Below are positions 1-11,997 of a DNA stretch of 64,000 nt, piece by piece (within the stretch, counting starts at the first letter, position 1; the number at the start of each line of letters is the position of its first letter). The translations under genes were made by a program, and so were the position numbers. The DNA comes from Monoplex corrugatus (Eukaryota; Mollusca; Gastropoda; Littorinimorpha; Ranellidae). The stretch lies in the NCBI GenBank assembly GCA_030674185.1, contig JAPXFY010000016.1, positions 39,182,466 to 39,246,465 of the forward strand, given 5' to 3'. Below the pieces are notes generated by a model. That model ran no database searches. It was not told the origin of the DNA and saw only the letters and a list, made by a program, of their open reading frames with translations.

Positions 1-345
1 TGACAAAGAAGAGAAAAGACAAGTTGTGACAAAAGAAAAAAAAAAGAGAGAGAAGACAAACTTGTGACAAAGAAGATAAGAGACAAAGTCATGACAAAGA
101 AGAGGAGAGCCAAAGTCGTGACAAGAAGAGAAGAGACAAAGTCGTGACCAAAAAGAGAAGATCCGAAGTCATGACAAAGGAGAGAAGAGACAAAAGTCAT
201 GTCAAAGAAGAGAAGAGACAACGTCATGACAAAGAAGAGCCAAAGTAGTGACAAAGAAGAGAAGAGACAAAGTGTTACAAAGAAGAGAAGGGACAAAGTC
301 ATGGCAAAGAAGAGAAGAGCCAAAGTAGTGACAAAGAAGAAAACT
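1..345. repeat. Purine-rich degenerate tandem repeat
   Basis: The stretch repeats a loose motif built from gacaaagaagagaagag with gtcatgac or gtcgtgac joints, in imperfect units of roughly 20-40 bases. It abuts the stop codon of the receptor gene and so occupies its 3' flank or 3' UTR. No coding evidence is seen; frames open through it are products of the short repeat. Confidence 0.8.
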
Positions 346-1943
346 TCAGACAGGATCCAGTGTGGAATGGATGTAGGCAGTAGAGTGCACATCGTCCACG
401 TTGGTGTCGGCATGATTTCCATGGCCGCACGTGCACCGCCTCTGTCGCCGCAGTCGGTCTCTGTGCATACCCAAAGTGTAGAGGAAAGGGTTGAGGGCGG
501 AGTTGAGTGGCAGTACAAAGATGATGGTGATCACATTCAGGGAGCCAGGAACAGGAAAGCCCTGTGCTGCCAGGATGCCCAAAAATCCGATGGGGAACCA
601 GCACATGAAGTCCGTCATGGCGATGGTGAACAACCGGCTGGCCAGCTCTACATTCTCTGTGGGGTTGTTGTAGCCACTGGCCTTCTGGTGCTGTCTGACC
701 GCCTGGTAAATCAAAGCCTGGCCTGGGGCGATGAACAAGAAGAGGAGAAAGTTGAAGACAATGAGAATGCAGAAGGAGTAAGCGCGTCCTTGGAAGTCCT
801 GCCTGGTAATTGGCAGTGGAATGCAGACTCCGGTCTGACTGTAGAACTCCCAGAAAGAGAAGGAAGGCATGAAGGGAATTCCAGCCAGAACCAGACCTAC
901 CACCCACACCACCATGCAGGCCAGGCGAGCCGACCAGGTCTTGAAGCGGAGCTTGCTGAGAGGGAAACGCACGGCCAGCAGACGGTCCAGAGTGATGAGA
1001 CAGATGACCAGAGCAGACACCTCACAGGACAGCAAGGCCAGAAAGCCGGCCGCTTTACAGCCGACACTTTGACGCCACTCTTCGTCATTCCATACATAGG
1101 TACCCCTGTACAGGTAGTCGGCAACCCCAATCATTATCAGGTACATCCCCATCAGGAGATCCGACACGCTCAGATGGGACACGAGTATGTTACAAGACAG
1201 GTTACTATCATGTCGACCTTTCTCACAGAATCTGAAGAGCAGACTGGAGATGTTGCCGATGACAGCCAACATGGCGTACAGATAGAGAAACATTCGGTTC
1301 AGGTTGTGGCGAAGCAGCGACCGGCAGGACGAGATCTCATCGGACGGAGCGTAACAGTTGTGGAGGTTGAATCCCGCGGGCAAGGTGAGCGAGCAGCACA
1401 GCTTGTAGTTATCAGCGTACACGTACTCCAACATTTCCAGACCTTGAAAGATGTCACGAGGCACCTTAACTATGGGGCATCCCCTCACGTCCAGAGTCTG
1501 CAACTCCCTCAGACCATGCAGGGCTCCACGCACGTGCCTCACACCAGAGAACGACAGATTGAGGGTCTGGAGTCCGGCCATGCCGAGGTTGACAAACAGG
1601 TTAGGGCTCAGCACGCTAACGTACACTCCAGACAAATCCAACGTGTGGAGACTGGACATGGTGCGTACAACCCCCCGTTCGGGTTGAGCCTGCAGTACCA
1701 GCGGGTTGTAGGCGAGGGATACGACACGCAGGTTAGGGAACCCTCGCCAGGACTGAAAGTCCACAAGCTGGAGATAGTTGTAGCTGAGGTCCAAGAACAG
1801 CAAGTTGGGTAAAGCAATGGGGTCCACTTGTCTCAGCCGGCAGTGGGCCAGAATCAGATGAACTAACATGACCATGTGGCTCTGACTCAGCTCCATCAGG
1901 TCTGTAAAAGACCGCGTGCCATCCAGGTAGCGCAAGGTAGAAC
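346..1943 (-). CDS. Receptor exon 9: leucine-rich repeats and seven-transmembrane domain
   Basis: The last exon begins after CCACATTGCAG and runs 532 codons to a TGA. Its first third holds about six leucine-rich repeats (LPNLLFLDLSYNYL, LQTLNLSFSGV, LQTLDVRGCPI) and a cysteine-rich hinge (CCSLTLPAG, ISSCRSLLRHNLNR) like that of LGR/relaxin receptors. Seven hydrophobic helices follow, with VIGN in helix 1, SVSDLLMG in helix 2, DRL in place of DRY after helix 3, CWFP in helix 6 and NPFLY (the NPxxY motif) in helix 7. The cytoplasmic tail is short and has a CTC pair that could be palmitoylated. It should couple to G proteins at the plasma membrane; ligand and G protein cannot be read from sequence. 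Confidence 0.93.
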
Positions 1944-1997
1944 CTGCAATGTGGAAATGCAATGCTAGACTTTCCCGGATGCTTCAATGGTTGTGCG

Positions 1998-2027
1998 TAT
2001 GTGTGTGTGTGTGTGTGTGTTGTGTGT

Positions 2028-2082
<55 letters not shown>

Positions 2083-2130
2083 TGTGTTGTGTGTGTGTTG
2101 TGTGTTGTGTGTGTGTGTGTATGTGTGTGT

Positions 2131-2167
<37 letters not shown>

Positions 2168-2295
2168 ACACACGCATGTGAGTGTTTCTGTGTGTGTGAG
2201 CGTGTGCATGTGTGTATGTATGTGTTTGTGTGCGTATGTATGTATGTTGTATGCACATGTGTGTTTATGTGTGTGTATATATGTATGTGTGTGTC
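1998..2295. repeat. TG microsatellite
   Basis: A (TG)n tract with interspersed TTG, ATG and GTA variants lies just upstream (minus sense) of the last receptor exon, in its intron. Frames through it are cysteine/valine or histidine/threonine repeats and are not genes. Confidence 0.95.
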
Positions 2296-3064
2296 AATGG
2301 CAGATGTGATGCGTCTAGTGTGTCGGCTAGTGACTGCGTGCTTGTCACCTCTCACTTTCAGCCTGCACCGCTGGCTAGCACTGCTGCTTGCAGCTATGCG
2401 AAAAGAAGAGCAGAATGCGTAAGTCTCTTCCTGTCAGTACAAAGCCTCTCCATCAGCAAGCCCTACGTTATGCTTCCTCGTGGCGACATGCGGTAACTGA
2501 GCACCTCACGGACTCAGGCTAAATCTCGAGAGACTTGGAGGAGGTCTGGCCCCCAGACGTGCGGCACGCAGGCCCACCGGCGTGTGGATATGCCCTGGTG
2601 CCCACGAACCAGACCCCCACCTATGGGTAAATAGCTCCACTACCTTGTGGACATCTCGGGAGAGAATAAGGCTAAGGGAGGTAACCCTGAAAGAAAAAAT
2701 CACCCTACTGCATTGTAGGTTGTCGTGGGAACGACAAAGGCTAGCAGAGAGACCGCAAAAAAACAAAACAACAACAACCAAAAAACAAAAACAAAGAAAC
2801 AAAACAACAAAACAAAAAACCCCCAAACAAACAAACAAACAAACAAACAAACAACAAACAAACAAACAAAACCGATGGAAGGCAACGGGAAACCACCATC
2901 GTATTCTCCCCAGAAAAATTATGGACAGTGAAAATAAAAATGAAGATAACGACGTAAATAGGTGCTCCAATGGAGCACCTTCGTCCGGTAGGGACCGTCA
3001 CACGGCGCAGGTGACACCAGACCGTCCAGCAAGCTACTACGACCAAACTCAAACTCAAAAATAC

Positions 3065-3801
3065 TAAAATAACAACTTGGAACATAAGAACTTAGTTCCA
3101 AAAAGGCAAATCAGACAATGTCGAAATGGAAATGGAGAGGCTTAACATTAGTATTTTAGGACTACAGATCGGCGGCAGGCATGATAACATCCGGAGAGTA
3201 TACAGTGATATACTCTGGTAGAAACTCACATGAAAGAGAAGTAGGCATTGTAATGAACAGGGACAAATCAAAAGCAGTTAAGGGATACTGGACTGTGTCC
3301 GACAAAGTCTTGCTGGTCAAATTGGGAGGCAGACCATTTGAAATCAACATCATTCAGGTGTATGCACCAACGTCCACAAGTACTCAGGAAGACATCGACA
3401 ACTTCTACGAAGTATTAGAGATGACCAAGGCCCAATGTAAATCACAAGAAGTTACAGTAATAATGGGAGATTTTAATGCTAAAGTGGGAAAGGATAGGGT
3501 AGAGGATATAGTTGGACCTCATGGCCTTGGTACACAAAATGAAAGGGGAGGGAAACTTGTAGAATGGGTACAGATGAATGAGTTCATAGTAGGAAACACC
3601 TGGTTTGAGCAGCCTAATAGAAGAAAATGGACTTGGATGAGTCCAGGAGATAATACCAAAAATCAGATCGACTACATCCTGATTAATAAAAGATTTAGAA
3701 ATTCTTTACTGTCAGCAAAAACACTGCCAGGCGCAGACTGCAACAGTGACCACAATCCTGTAGTGGGAAGATTGAGGTTGAAATCACGGAAAAGGAAATA
3801 G
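3065..3801 (+). pseudogene. RTE endonuclease domain
   Basis: The reading frame holds ITTWNIRT, a frame break near 3110, then YSGRN, VYAPTS, MGDFNAKVG and the C-terminal catalytic block NQIDYILIN plus DHNPVVG. These are the conserved blocks of the EEP/APE-like endonuclease that nicks target DNA for LINE retrotransposition. The frame stops at 3799, before the RT. Confidence 0.82.
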
Positions 3802-4118
3802 ACTAAAGGCAACATCAAACTAGATCTTGGGCTCTTAAAGTGATACGTCAAATATTTAATGTACATGTTCAAAACAAATTCAGTGCTCTGGAAGACATTG
3901 GTGACAGTGAAGAACACTGGACAAAGTTGAGAAATTCGATAAATGAAGCTTGTGAAGAAATCCTTGTAGTAGATAGAAAATCAAAAAAGAACTGGATGAC
4001 AAAAGAAATTTTAGGCTTGATGGAGAAACGGAGGAAGGCAAAGAGAAACGAGGAGATATACGATATACAGGAAGATAAACAAAGAAATCAAGAATAGATG
4101 CAATGAAGCCAAGGAAGC

Positions 4119-5760
4119 TTGGCTGAAAACAAAATGCAAAGAAATAGAAGACCAACACAAAACGGATCCTCAGGCCAGGGTATGTACAGACGAATTGAAG
4201 AAATTGACCATAGGAAAAATAAATGCACATCAACTGGTTGCTTAAAATCGAAAGATGGTACGCTTCTCACGGAAAAAGACAAAATATTAGACAGATGGGG
4301 AGAGTACATTAAAGACCTTTTTGAAGATGACAGAAATGTAGAACACATTATAAGAAAGAAATTTGAAGGACCACCCATAATAAAAGATGAAGTAAGAGCA
4401 GCACTGAAAAAGATGAAACCAGGAAAAGCCCCAGGACCAGACAACATTACTACAGAGATGATTGAAACCCCGGAGGAATTCGGTATAGAAAAAATAACAG
4501 TCCTCCTAAATGAAATTTATGACACTGAAAAAATCCCCAAAGATATGTCAAAATCAATTTTCATTGCACTTCCAAAGAAGACAGGGGCTATAGAACGCAA
4601 ACTCCATCGCACAATCAGTTTGATGAGTCATGTAACCAAGATCCTATTAAGAATAGTCATGATGAGGAAAAGGAATAGAATCAAAAGAGAAATAGCAGAT
4701 GAACAGTGTGGATTTGTGGAAGGGAAAGGAACTATTAATGCCATATACACCCTAAGAACTATCACAGAGAGGTCAATCGAGATGAACAAGGATTTATATT
4801 CATGCTTTGTTGACTATACCAAGGCTTTCGATCGGGTAAGACATGAAGAATTGATCAACCAACTAGAAAGACTCAATATTGATGGAAAAGATCTACGAAT
4901 AATCAGAAATATGTATTGGGAACAAACAGTTGCAATGAGAATAAAAAACGATATAAGCTCTTTCCAAAACATCAAAAGAGGAGTCAGACAGGGTTGTGTT
5001 TTGTCACCAGATCTGTTTTCACTTTACAGCGAAAACATCATGAGAAACCTAGAGGAAGACCCTGGATTAAAGGTTGGAGGGAAAATGATAAACAATATTC
5101 GATACGCAGATGACACCGTACTAATTGCAGAAAGTGAAAGAGACCTACAAAACCTTGTGAATATACTTGAAATAGAAAGCAAAGGTAAGGGGTTGGAACT
5201 AAACAGCAGGAAGACTGAAGTCATGGTGATCAGTAAAAAACATGAAATCCCCTCATGCAAAATAACAGCAAACGGCACAACCTTGAGACAGGTTGATAAG
5301 TTTAAATACCTGGGAACGATCATTTCACCGACGGCAGATGCACATCAGAAGTAGCCAGCAGAATCGGCCAAGCCAAAACGACATTCAAGAAGATGAAAAG
5401 CATTTTTACCAACAAATGTCTATCAATTAACATCAGGAAGACAGTTCTTGAATGTTATGTAGAACCAATACTGTTGTACGGTTGCGAGGCGTGGACAGTC
5501 AACAAGCAAAGCCAGAACAAGATTGAGGCAGCCGAAATGTGGTTTCTAAGAAGGATGTTGAGAGTTCCATGGACAGCAAAGAATACAAACAAGACGTCTT
5601 GATGGAGGCAGACACAAGTAGATCGTGCATAAGGAAGATTAGGAAAAGGCAGGCAACATTCATAAGCTATTTTATGAGGAAAGGGGAATTGGACCACCTG
5701 GTCACAACGGGAAAGCTGGAGGGAAAGAGACGCCGGGTAGACCCAGGGAGAAGATACTAG
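4119..5760 (+). pseudogene. RTE reverse transcriptase and C-terminal domain
   Basis: The RT fingers and palm run to 5354 with KAFDRVRHEELI, RGVRQGCVLSPDLF and the catalytic YADD. The thumb and C-terminal part continue in other frames (FKKMKSIFTNKCL at about 5390-5602; RQATFISYFMRKG at 5640-5760). At least two frame changes break it. Confidence 0.85.
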
Positions 5761-5889
5761 ACGGACTTGCAGAGTGGCTGAAGACAAGGAGGGTGAAGAA
5801 GATGCTTGAGGCAACAAGAGATAGAGACAGGTGGATATCCATAATCGCCAACGCCATGCGGCAAGGCACCTGATGATGTCGATGATGAT

Positions 5890-6360
5890 GATGCATGTAT
5901 GTATGTATGTATGTATGTATGTATGTATGTATGTATGTATGTATGTATGTATGTATGTATGTATGTACGCAAGTATGTATGTATGCATGCAAGCATGTAT
6001 GTATGTATGTATGTATGTATATATGTATGCATGTGTGAGTGTGAGTCTGTGTGTGTGTGAGTCTGTGTGTGTATGTGCATGCGCGCGCACGTGTGTATGT
6101 GTGTGCGAGCGTGCGCGAATTTGTGTATTTGTGTGCGTATGTATGTTGTATGCGCATGTGTTTTTGTGTGCGTGTGTACGTGTATGTATGTATGTATGTA
6201 TGTATGTATGTATGTATGTATGTATGTATGTATGTATGTATGTATGTATGTGTGTATGTATGTACATAATTATGTATGTATGTATGCTTGCATGTATGTA
6301 TGTATGTGTGTGTGTGTGAATGTGTGTGAATGTGGTGTGTGTGGTGTGTGGTGTGTGTGT

Positions 6361-6399
<39 letters not shown>

Positions 6400-6410
6400 A
6401 TGTATGAAAT
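5890..6410. repeat. (ATGT)n and TG microsatellite block after the RTE tail
   Basis: Long ATGT/TATG tetranucleotide runs at 5895-6035 and 6180-6310 alternate with TG-rich sequence. The first run begins immediately after the RTE tail gatgatgatg, so the array may have grown from that tail. Confidence 0.95.
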
Positions 6411-6511
6411 AGAGAGGACGAAAATCTGGGTCAAAGTTCACACGCCTGACAGGCTGACTGTGCTCTCGCTCTTCATTCTGTGTTTGTGTATGAGCACATG
6501 CACGCGCGGTA

Positions 6512-6514
<3 letters not shown>

Positions 6515-6588
<74 letters not shown>

Positions 6589-6765
6589 TTTGTTTGTATG
6601 TGTGCATGCGTGCGTGTGTATATGGGTGTTGTGTGTGCGTGTGTGCATATACACGTGTTAGTGCATGTGTTGTGACCCGCGTGCGCATGTGTGTACGTGC
6701 ACGTGCGTTCGTGTGTGTGTGCGTGCATGTGTCTGTGTGTGCGCGCACGTGCGTAGAACAGCATG
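6515..6765. repeat. TG microsatellite with alternating purine-pyrimidine flank
   Basis: A pure (TG)n run of about 70 bases is followed by mixed TG/CG/CA steps such as gtgcgcgcacgtgcg, an alternating purine-pyrimidine stretch able in principle to form Z-DNA. No gene is seen. Confidence 0.9.
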
Positions 6766-7061
6766 TGTATTTTGCTCTTTTTTTTTCCTTTCGACTTTAT
6801 GTTCGAAACACAGTTGTAATGTTATGGTCTGTTCCGAGTTGTTTTTGTTGAATCATGTTTTGGTACAGTGAAATGCAACGAGAATACTTTTGACCTGGAT
6901 TGTTTGCGCTATATACTTGAACTTATTGTTATCATTATCATCACCTTATCATCATCATCATCATTATTGGTATTGCTATTATTGCTAGTATCATTATCAT
7001 TAATATTGACTACCATACTAACATTACGCGGAAGAACTGAAATTTATTCAAGAAGGATTCA

Positions 7062-7064
7062 TCG

Positions 7065-7138
<74 letters not shown>

Positions 7139-7200
7139 GAGAAACACAGACACACACAAATACACATACACACACACTGATACACACACAAATAAATGAA
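7062..7200. repeat. CA microsatellite
   Basis: About 70 bases of pure CA are followed by interrupted CA repeats and then AAC/AAT trinucleotide-rich sequence to about 7350. This is intronic to the receptor gene. Confidence 0.95.
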
Positions 7201-7559
7201 TATTTGAATAAATATAGAATAATGATCATAACAACAACAAGGACAACAACAACACCAATGAGAATAATAATGATAATAATAACAATAACAACAACAATAA
7301 TGATACTACTACTATATACTACTAATAATAATGACGATGAAAAGAAGAAGACTATACGAACAAAACTGATGACAAAAATTGAAAAATTATACTTCTGACG
7401 CGCCAGATCCTCATACATATAAACCAAATTAAACACCCCCATCATCATTCACTGAAACATTCACTTACAATGACAAAAAACAAAAACAAAAAAAATCAAA
7501 GGCACGAAGTACATGGGTACCATAAGGGTGGGACGTATGTGTGGGAACATACAGGGGGA

Positions 7560-7700
7560 AATCACTGCTGGATAAAAAAAAAAGTTAGATCTGAAGGAAG
7601 ACAGAGTGTGTGACTGTCTTTTCGACAGGGGAAGCTCATTCCAGTTGTACAGACCAGACACAGAAAATGTGAGGTAACTGACCGACTCTGAAACGTCTGG
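7560..7700 (-). mobile_element. L2-like LINE 3'-end fragment
   Basis: The minus strand encodes SYLTFSVSGLYNWNELPLS followed by a serine-rich SSFRSN block, the conserved C-terminus of L2-like reverse transcriptases (compare FSVSGPLSWNKLPLS in the larger copy ending at 13603). Only this end is present and it is broken. Confidence 0.7.
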
Positions 7701-7970
7701 TATTTGTAAACAAATAGTGTCCGAAATAAAGTGAAAGGAGTGTAGAGTGGCAATAATTAGTTGCATACAACTCTTAAGAAAGATACAGACTGAAGAGCAG
7801 CGTCTGAGACTTTCTATCACGACAACGATCTCCACAAACACATCGGTGACTAAAACGCAACACAGGGACATAACTCTCAGTTTCCGGTTACAGAAAATAA
7901 CAAATGGAAAATAACTCTTAGATCAAGGAAGTCGCTACAGGAGTAAAAGACAGGGGGGATAGTTGTATAC

Positions 7971-8304
7971 CTGTAGACGGATCAATGTTGAAGTGTTGGT
8001 GACAGGTGAAGACAGGGCCGTAACACTGACAGTATTCAGGACATGTAGATTTACACCCCCTCTCGTCATCCCCCTCCGGACACTGGAATTGTCCGTCACA
8101 CACGGAGGTCACGTGAACACACACCAGCGACTTCTGACAGCGGAAGTAGCCGGGACAGTGGTAGCCACGTGTATGGCACTCTCTCTCGTCCTCCCCAGAG
8201 GGACAGTCGGCCACTCCGTTACAGACGAGAAAGACAGGCAGGCAGACGTTGGTGTTGCTCGGACAGCGGATGTGAGTGTCTGGACACGTCATGTTTCCTT
8301 CCCA
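7971..8304 (-). CDS. Receptor exon 8: two LDLa repeats and LRR N-terminal cap
   Basis: The acceptor is TTTTACCCAG. There are two intact LDLa repeats (ending CPSGEDEREC and CPEGDDERGC), then the cysteine-rich cap CPEYCQCYGPVFTC that precedes leucine-rich repeats. The donor ACAG|GTATAC is in phase 1 and joins the final exon to read DPSTGSTLRYLDG. Confidence 0.87.
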
Positions 8305-8464
8305 CTGGGTAAAACACAAACGTTCCATATATAAACCATAACAACACTTATGATCGCTGATGCCTTTAAAACATCTTATTTTGAACAACGCTCATTATGA
8401 TTTCAGCAAAACATAATTCATGGAATACACCTGGCTACTCTCTCTCCTGTCAGCATGTGTCTGT

Positions 8465-8630
8465 TTTCAGTAGCGTGTTAGAGAGGTCACAGTGGATAAA
8501 CCATAAGTGACAATGTGTAAGTCACAAGTAACAGTGGATAAGTTACAGGTAACAGTGGGTAAGCTGCAAATAACCCGGGCACTCACCCACAACTGTGCAC
8601 TCACCCACAACTGTGAGAGGTAGAGACAAC
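8465..8630. repeat. Short degenerate tandem repeat
   Basis: The motif gtaacagtggataagt recurs imperfectly about five times, then cactcacccacaactgtg is duplicated. It is intronic and no function is seen. Confidence 0.6.
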
Positions 8631-8989
8631 TGGTGCAGCGTTCAACACTACAGTGCCTATGACTATGGTGGCTTGCAGGAACCATGAACTGTTAACATCA
8701 CCCGCAGTTTTTCAGAAGGTGTGTGAACGGCATTTTCTCAGCAACTTGTGACAGTAGCTATGTAGTCTGTTTTCACTATTCTGACAGTCTACTGTTGTCC
8801 TGACTTCACGACGTTTTATTTCAGCTGATGCTTCTTTGAGGTCACAGTGACACTTGGAAGTACAAAATCTGTATTGTCTGTATTTTTTTTTTTTAGAATC
8901 ATCGCACTTAGTTGGCCACATTTGTGCTCCTTTTTTTCTTTTTTTTTTATATTGATTTTGTTTTTTTAATGTCCCATTTTCTATGCCGC

Positions 8990-9400
8990 TTTAACAGCAA
9001 CAGAAGCTGGAACAGTTTTTACAACGCTGTGAATCTGACGCTGATGAGAATGACAATCATGATGTTGTGGAGTTCCATCTAGGATTGAGAATGCGTGACA
9101 GGGCTGGACTCTAGGCTTACTATCATAATATATCCTGGCATTAACCAGACACGAGAGAGCCAGACACCTGTGGAGTTGGTCAAGAGATTTGAACACCACC
9201 TTCAATGACACATCCATAAAGTGGATGAAATTCGACTGTGTGGTCCGTCTTCCCAGTGAGTCCATAGCACACTCAACTCTGGATAGGAGTCGGCAGAGAC
9301 TGAAAAATCTCACAATGCCTTTCACATGACTGATGGAGAGTTGAACCCACTTCATTCCAGTCACTAGTCTGTTGTGCTAACCAGTGCACCACGGCGACTG
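8990..9400 (-). mobile_element. tRNA-derived SINE, family D (minus orientation)
   Basis: The right end, read on the minus strand, is tRNA-like: TGGTGCACTGGTTAGCAC resembles box A and GGGTTCAACTC resembles box B. The body (cctggcattaac, cgactgtgtggtcc, cagtgagtccatagca) recurs at 24030-24430 in the same orientation. Confidence 0.65.
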
Positions 9401-9536
9401 TTTTGTGTAAAGATGGGTGAATATGTGAATATAAAAGATTGTTCAAATGGCTCAGCTCTTTTTCTATTGTATAAGCTGATATCCCAACTGTTGGAGAAAT
9501 ATTTATCATTTTATGGCATCTATCTCCCTGTCTCAC

Positions 9537-9704
9537 CGAAGGTCGTGGGAGTAGGAAGCCCTGAGAGTCAAGGTCAATGAAGGTCATGGTGTCCTTGGAG
9601 GGAGGATTAACCCGGACACTGCCATGGTTACGGCACTGCCATTCGTCCGTACCATCCACACAATCTTGACGGCCGTCACATACTGCTGCGTATGGTATGC
9701 ATTG
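9537..9704 (-). CDS. Receptor exon 7: completes a split LDLa repeat
   Basis: The acceptor CTGTGTGCAG is followed by QCIPYAAVCDGRQDCVDG and TDEWQC. Joined in phase 0 to FTCSTKP of the previous exon this gives a complete six-cysteine LDLa repeat, strong support for a splice across a 5.8-kb intron that contains a whole L2-like LINE. A Pro/Ser-rich linker follows, and the donor is TTCG|GTGAGA at 9536. Confidence 0.83.
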
Positions 9705-10439
9705 CTGCACACAGTAAGAACAATATTGACCATGATGATGATCATCATCATCCTCATCATCATGATAATGATAACAACAGCAACAGCAACAGCAGTAATA
9801 GAAGTGTGTGTGAGTAGATGTCGCACCAGCAGGCAGCAAAAGTGTGTGTGGTGTTTTACAGTGATTTTATCGTGGTTCTATTTGATTTTATGCATTGAAT
9901 TTTGTATCAGTTTGTTGCTTTTAAATCCCGACACACGGTGATGTAAATTTTTTTTTTTAATTTTGAATATTTTACCAGATAATCTGATTTTAAAATTTTT
10001 ATACCTACTTTTCATCATTTTAATTCAGCTGCTCAAGTCGGACATTTTATCTGTGAACTGTGTTTACATTTTAGCCTACTGTGTTCGCCCAACGCTACAG
10101 CTTTCCCAAACCTTTGTGTTCTCTGGTTTTAAGTGTTGTGAACTGACCAACCCACACACCAACCTGCAAGTATCTTCCTCTCCTGACTGGCTCGCAATTA
10201 TGGACCCGTCTTTTATAAAACAAATTGGACTGACACTTTTTAAACACAGCAAGTGCTACCTCGGTGGAGACGTCTACCAGCGCATACGAACACTGGGGCT
10301 GTGTCCTAAGCCCCGCACTGCGCGATCCTGTCGTGGTGGACGTCTCCACTGACTTTGGCACAACCTGCCTCCTGCTGTGCCAGTCAGACACCACTTTTCG
10401 TCTTCTGCTTCTTCGTCTCCTCCATTGCCCCTGCACTCG

Positions 10440-10750
10440 ACCTTGCCGCTGCAAACTTCGTCTCCTCCTCTGCCGTCTTCGCCTTCGCCTTCTGTCCTGC
10501 CGGTGCCGCCTTCGCCTTCTGTCCCGCCGGTGCCGCTTTCGTCTTCTGTCCCGCCGGCGCTGCCCTCGTCTTCTGTCCCGCTGGTGCCGCCTTTGTCTTC
10601 CGTCCCGCTGGTGCCGCCTTCGTCTTCTGTCCTGCATATGCCGCCTTCGTCTTCTGTCCCGTCGTTGCTGCCTTCGTCTTCTGCCCCGCTGGTGTCCCTT
10701 CATCCTCTGTCCCGTCGGTGCTGCCTTCGCCTCCGTCTCGGCCACCGCCA
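10440..10750 (+). repeat. GC-rich minisatellite in the 5' part of the L2-like LINE
   Basis: About ten imperfect copies of a 27-30-base unit containing cttctgtcccgctggtgcc lie just before the endonuclease. On the plus strand one frame gives proline/serine repeats (PLVPPSSSV) and on the minus strand arginine repeats. It may be the remnant of the ORF1 region, expanded as a minisatellite. Confidence 0.75.
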
Positions 10751-10751
10751 T

Positions 10752-11997
10752 GTGATAAACTAAAACTATGCCTTTTTAACGCTCAGTCAACATGTGCAGA
10801 TGGCAAAGCCGATGTCATTGCTGACTTTATTGCAGATGAGCATGTTGACATTGTTTTTATCACAGAAACATGGCTTAACCCCCTTGGTCATGAACCTATA
10901 CATGCGAGTCTCACTCGTGTGGTTACAGGCTTGCTTCTTTCCATCGCTCATCCCGAGGTGGTGGTATCGCCATCCTCTACAACGACTCACTCCATTCCCG
11001 CCTATCTTTCTCCCATCCTTCTTTCGAGCACGTTGAAGTATCCTTCCAATCCACCCCTCACCCCATCACCTTCTCCTGTGTCTATCGACCTCCACCTAGC
11101 TCTGCCAACAAGCTCACCACATCCATGTTTCTCTCTGACTTTGATCAACTTCTTGATTACTACTGCCTCTTACCTGGAAATCTCATCATTCTAGGTGACA
11201 TCAATGTCCACTACGACAACACTCACCGTTATGACACAAGACATATCATCAACTCTCTGTCCAATCACAATATGACACAACATATTTCTGAACCAACCCA
11301 TCAAAAAGGTCACATTCTTGACTGGATCATTTCTCGTGATCACCACAATTCAGCTACTGACAACTGCCTAGTTCTTTCTACTCGTCTAACTTCAGCCCTT
11401 CCATCTGACCACTCTGCAATTCTCTGTTCTCTTGACATTTCTTCTCCTTCCCGTACCACGCGCACAGTGACTCAACGCAATCTCAAATCTATTGACCTCT
11501 CCACATTTTCATCTGATGCCTCCCGCCTCCTTTCTGAAAAGTCACATAACCTTGCCGATGAATTCTATACTACTCTCCACCATCTTCTGGACACTCATGC
11601 TCCAGCCACAACCCGTCTTTTACCTGACCGCCCCCCTACCCCCTGGCTCACTCATGAGATTGCCTGTGCAAAACGTGCCCGCCGCAGAGCAGAGCGCCGC
11701 TGGCGCAAATCCAAACTCACTGTACATAGGCAACTTTTCCAAGCCTCTAAAACAAAAGTATCCACCCTCATTGCATCTGCAAAAACAAGCTATTTCCAAA
11801 CCAAAATCCTGAATGCCTCTTCTTCAAAAGAACTCTTTACAACCATGAATCATCTCCTTGGCACACGAAAAGATTTACCTCTCCCAACAAAACACACAAA
11901 TGAAGAACTCCCATCTGTATTCTCCAAGTATTTCACCACCAAAATACAAACTCTTCGTGACAGGCTTGACAGGACCTTGTCAACCATGCCCACCTGA
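10752..11997 (+). pseudogene. L2-like LINE endonuclease
   Basis: The frame starting KLKLCLFNAQS and continuing VDIVFITETWL shifts after about 10920 into a second frame encoding LYNDSLHS, SCVYRPP, LILGDINVHYD, LDWIISRD and LPSDHSAI. These are the conserved EEP-endonuclease blocks. The second frame stops at 11997, and the RT continues in a third. Confidence 0.8.

Larger units (their letters stand above)
2480..5905 (+). mobile_element. RTE-clade (BovB-like) LINE, near full length but inactivated
   Basis: From about 3065 the strand encodes the apurinic-type endonuclease opening ITTWNIRTL, then reverse transcriptase and a C-terminal region. The order and motifs (RGVRQGCVLSP, YADDTVLIAE, LLYGCEAWT) match the RTE clade. 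The 3' end reads [10 protein letters not shown], followed by the short (GATGAT)n tail usual for RTE. An A-rich leader with (CAAA)n lies at 2755-2870. Stops or frame changes near 3801, 4097-4119, 5354 and 5602 make it non-functional. It sits in the last intron of the receptor, antisense to the gene. The 5' boundary is approximate. Confidence 0.85.

Noticed and set aside
199..1812. 537-codon open frame on the plus strand
   Set aside because: It is antisense to the LRR/seven-helix exon of the receptor; its residues make no recognisable domain and its first part is the GA-rich repeat.
10095..10751. Arginine-rich minus-strand frame of 218 codons
   Set aside because: Antisense translation of the GC-rich minisatellite in the L2-like LINE.
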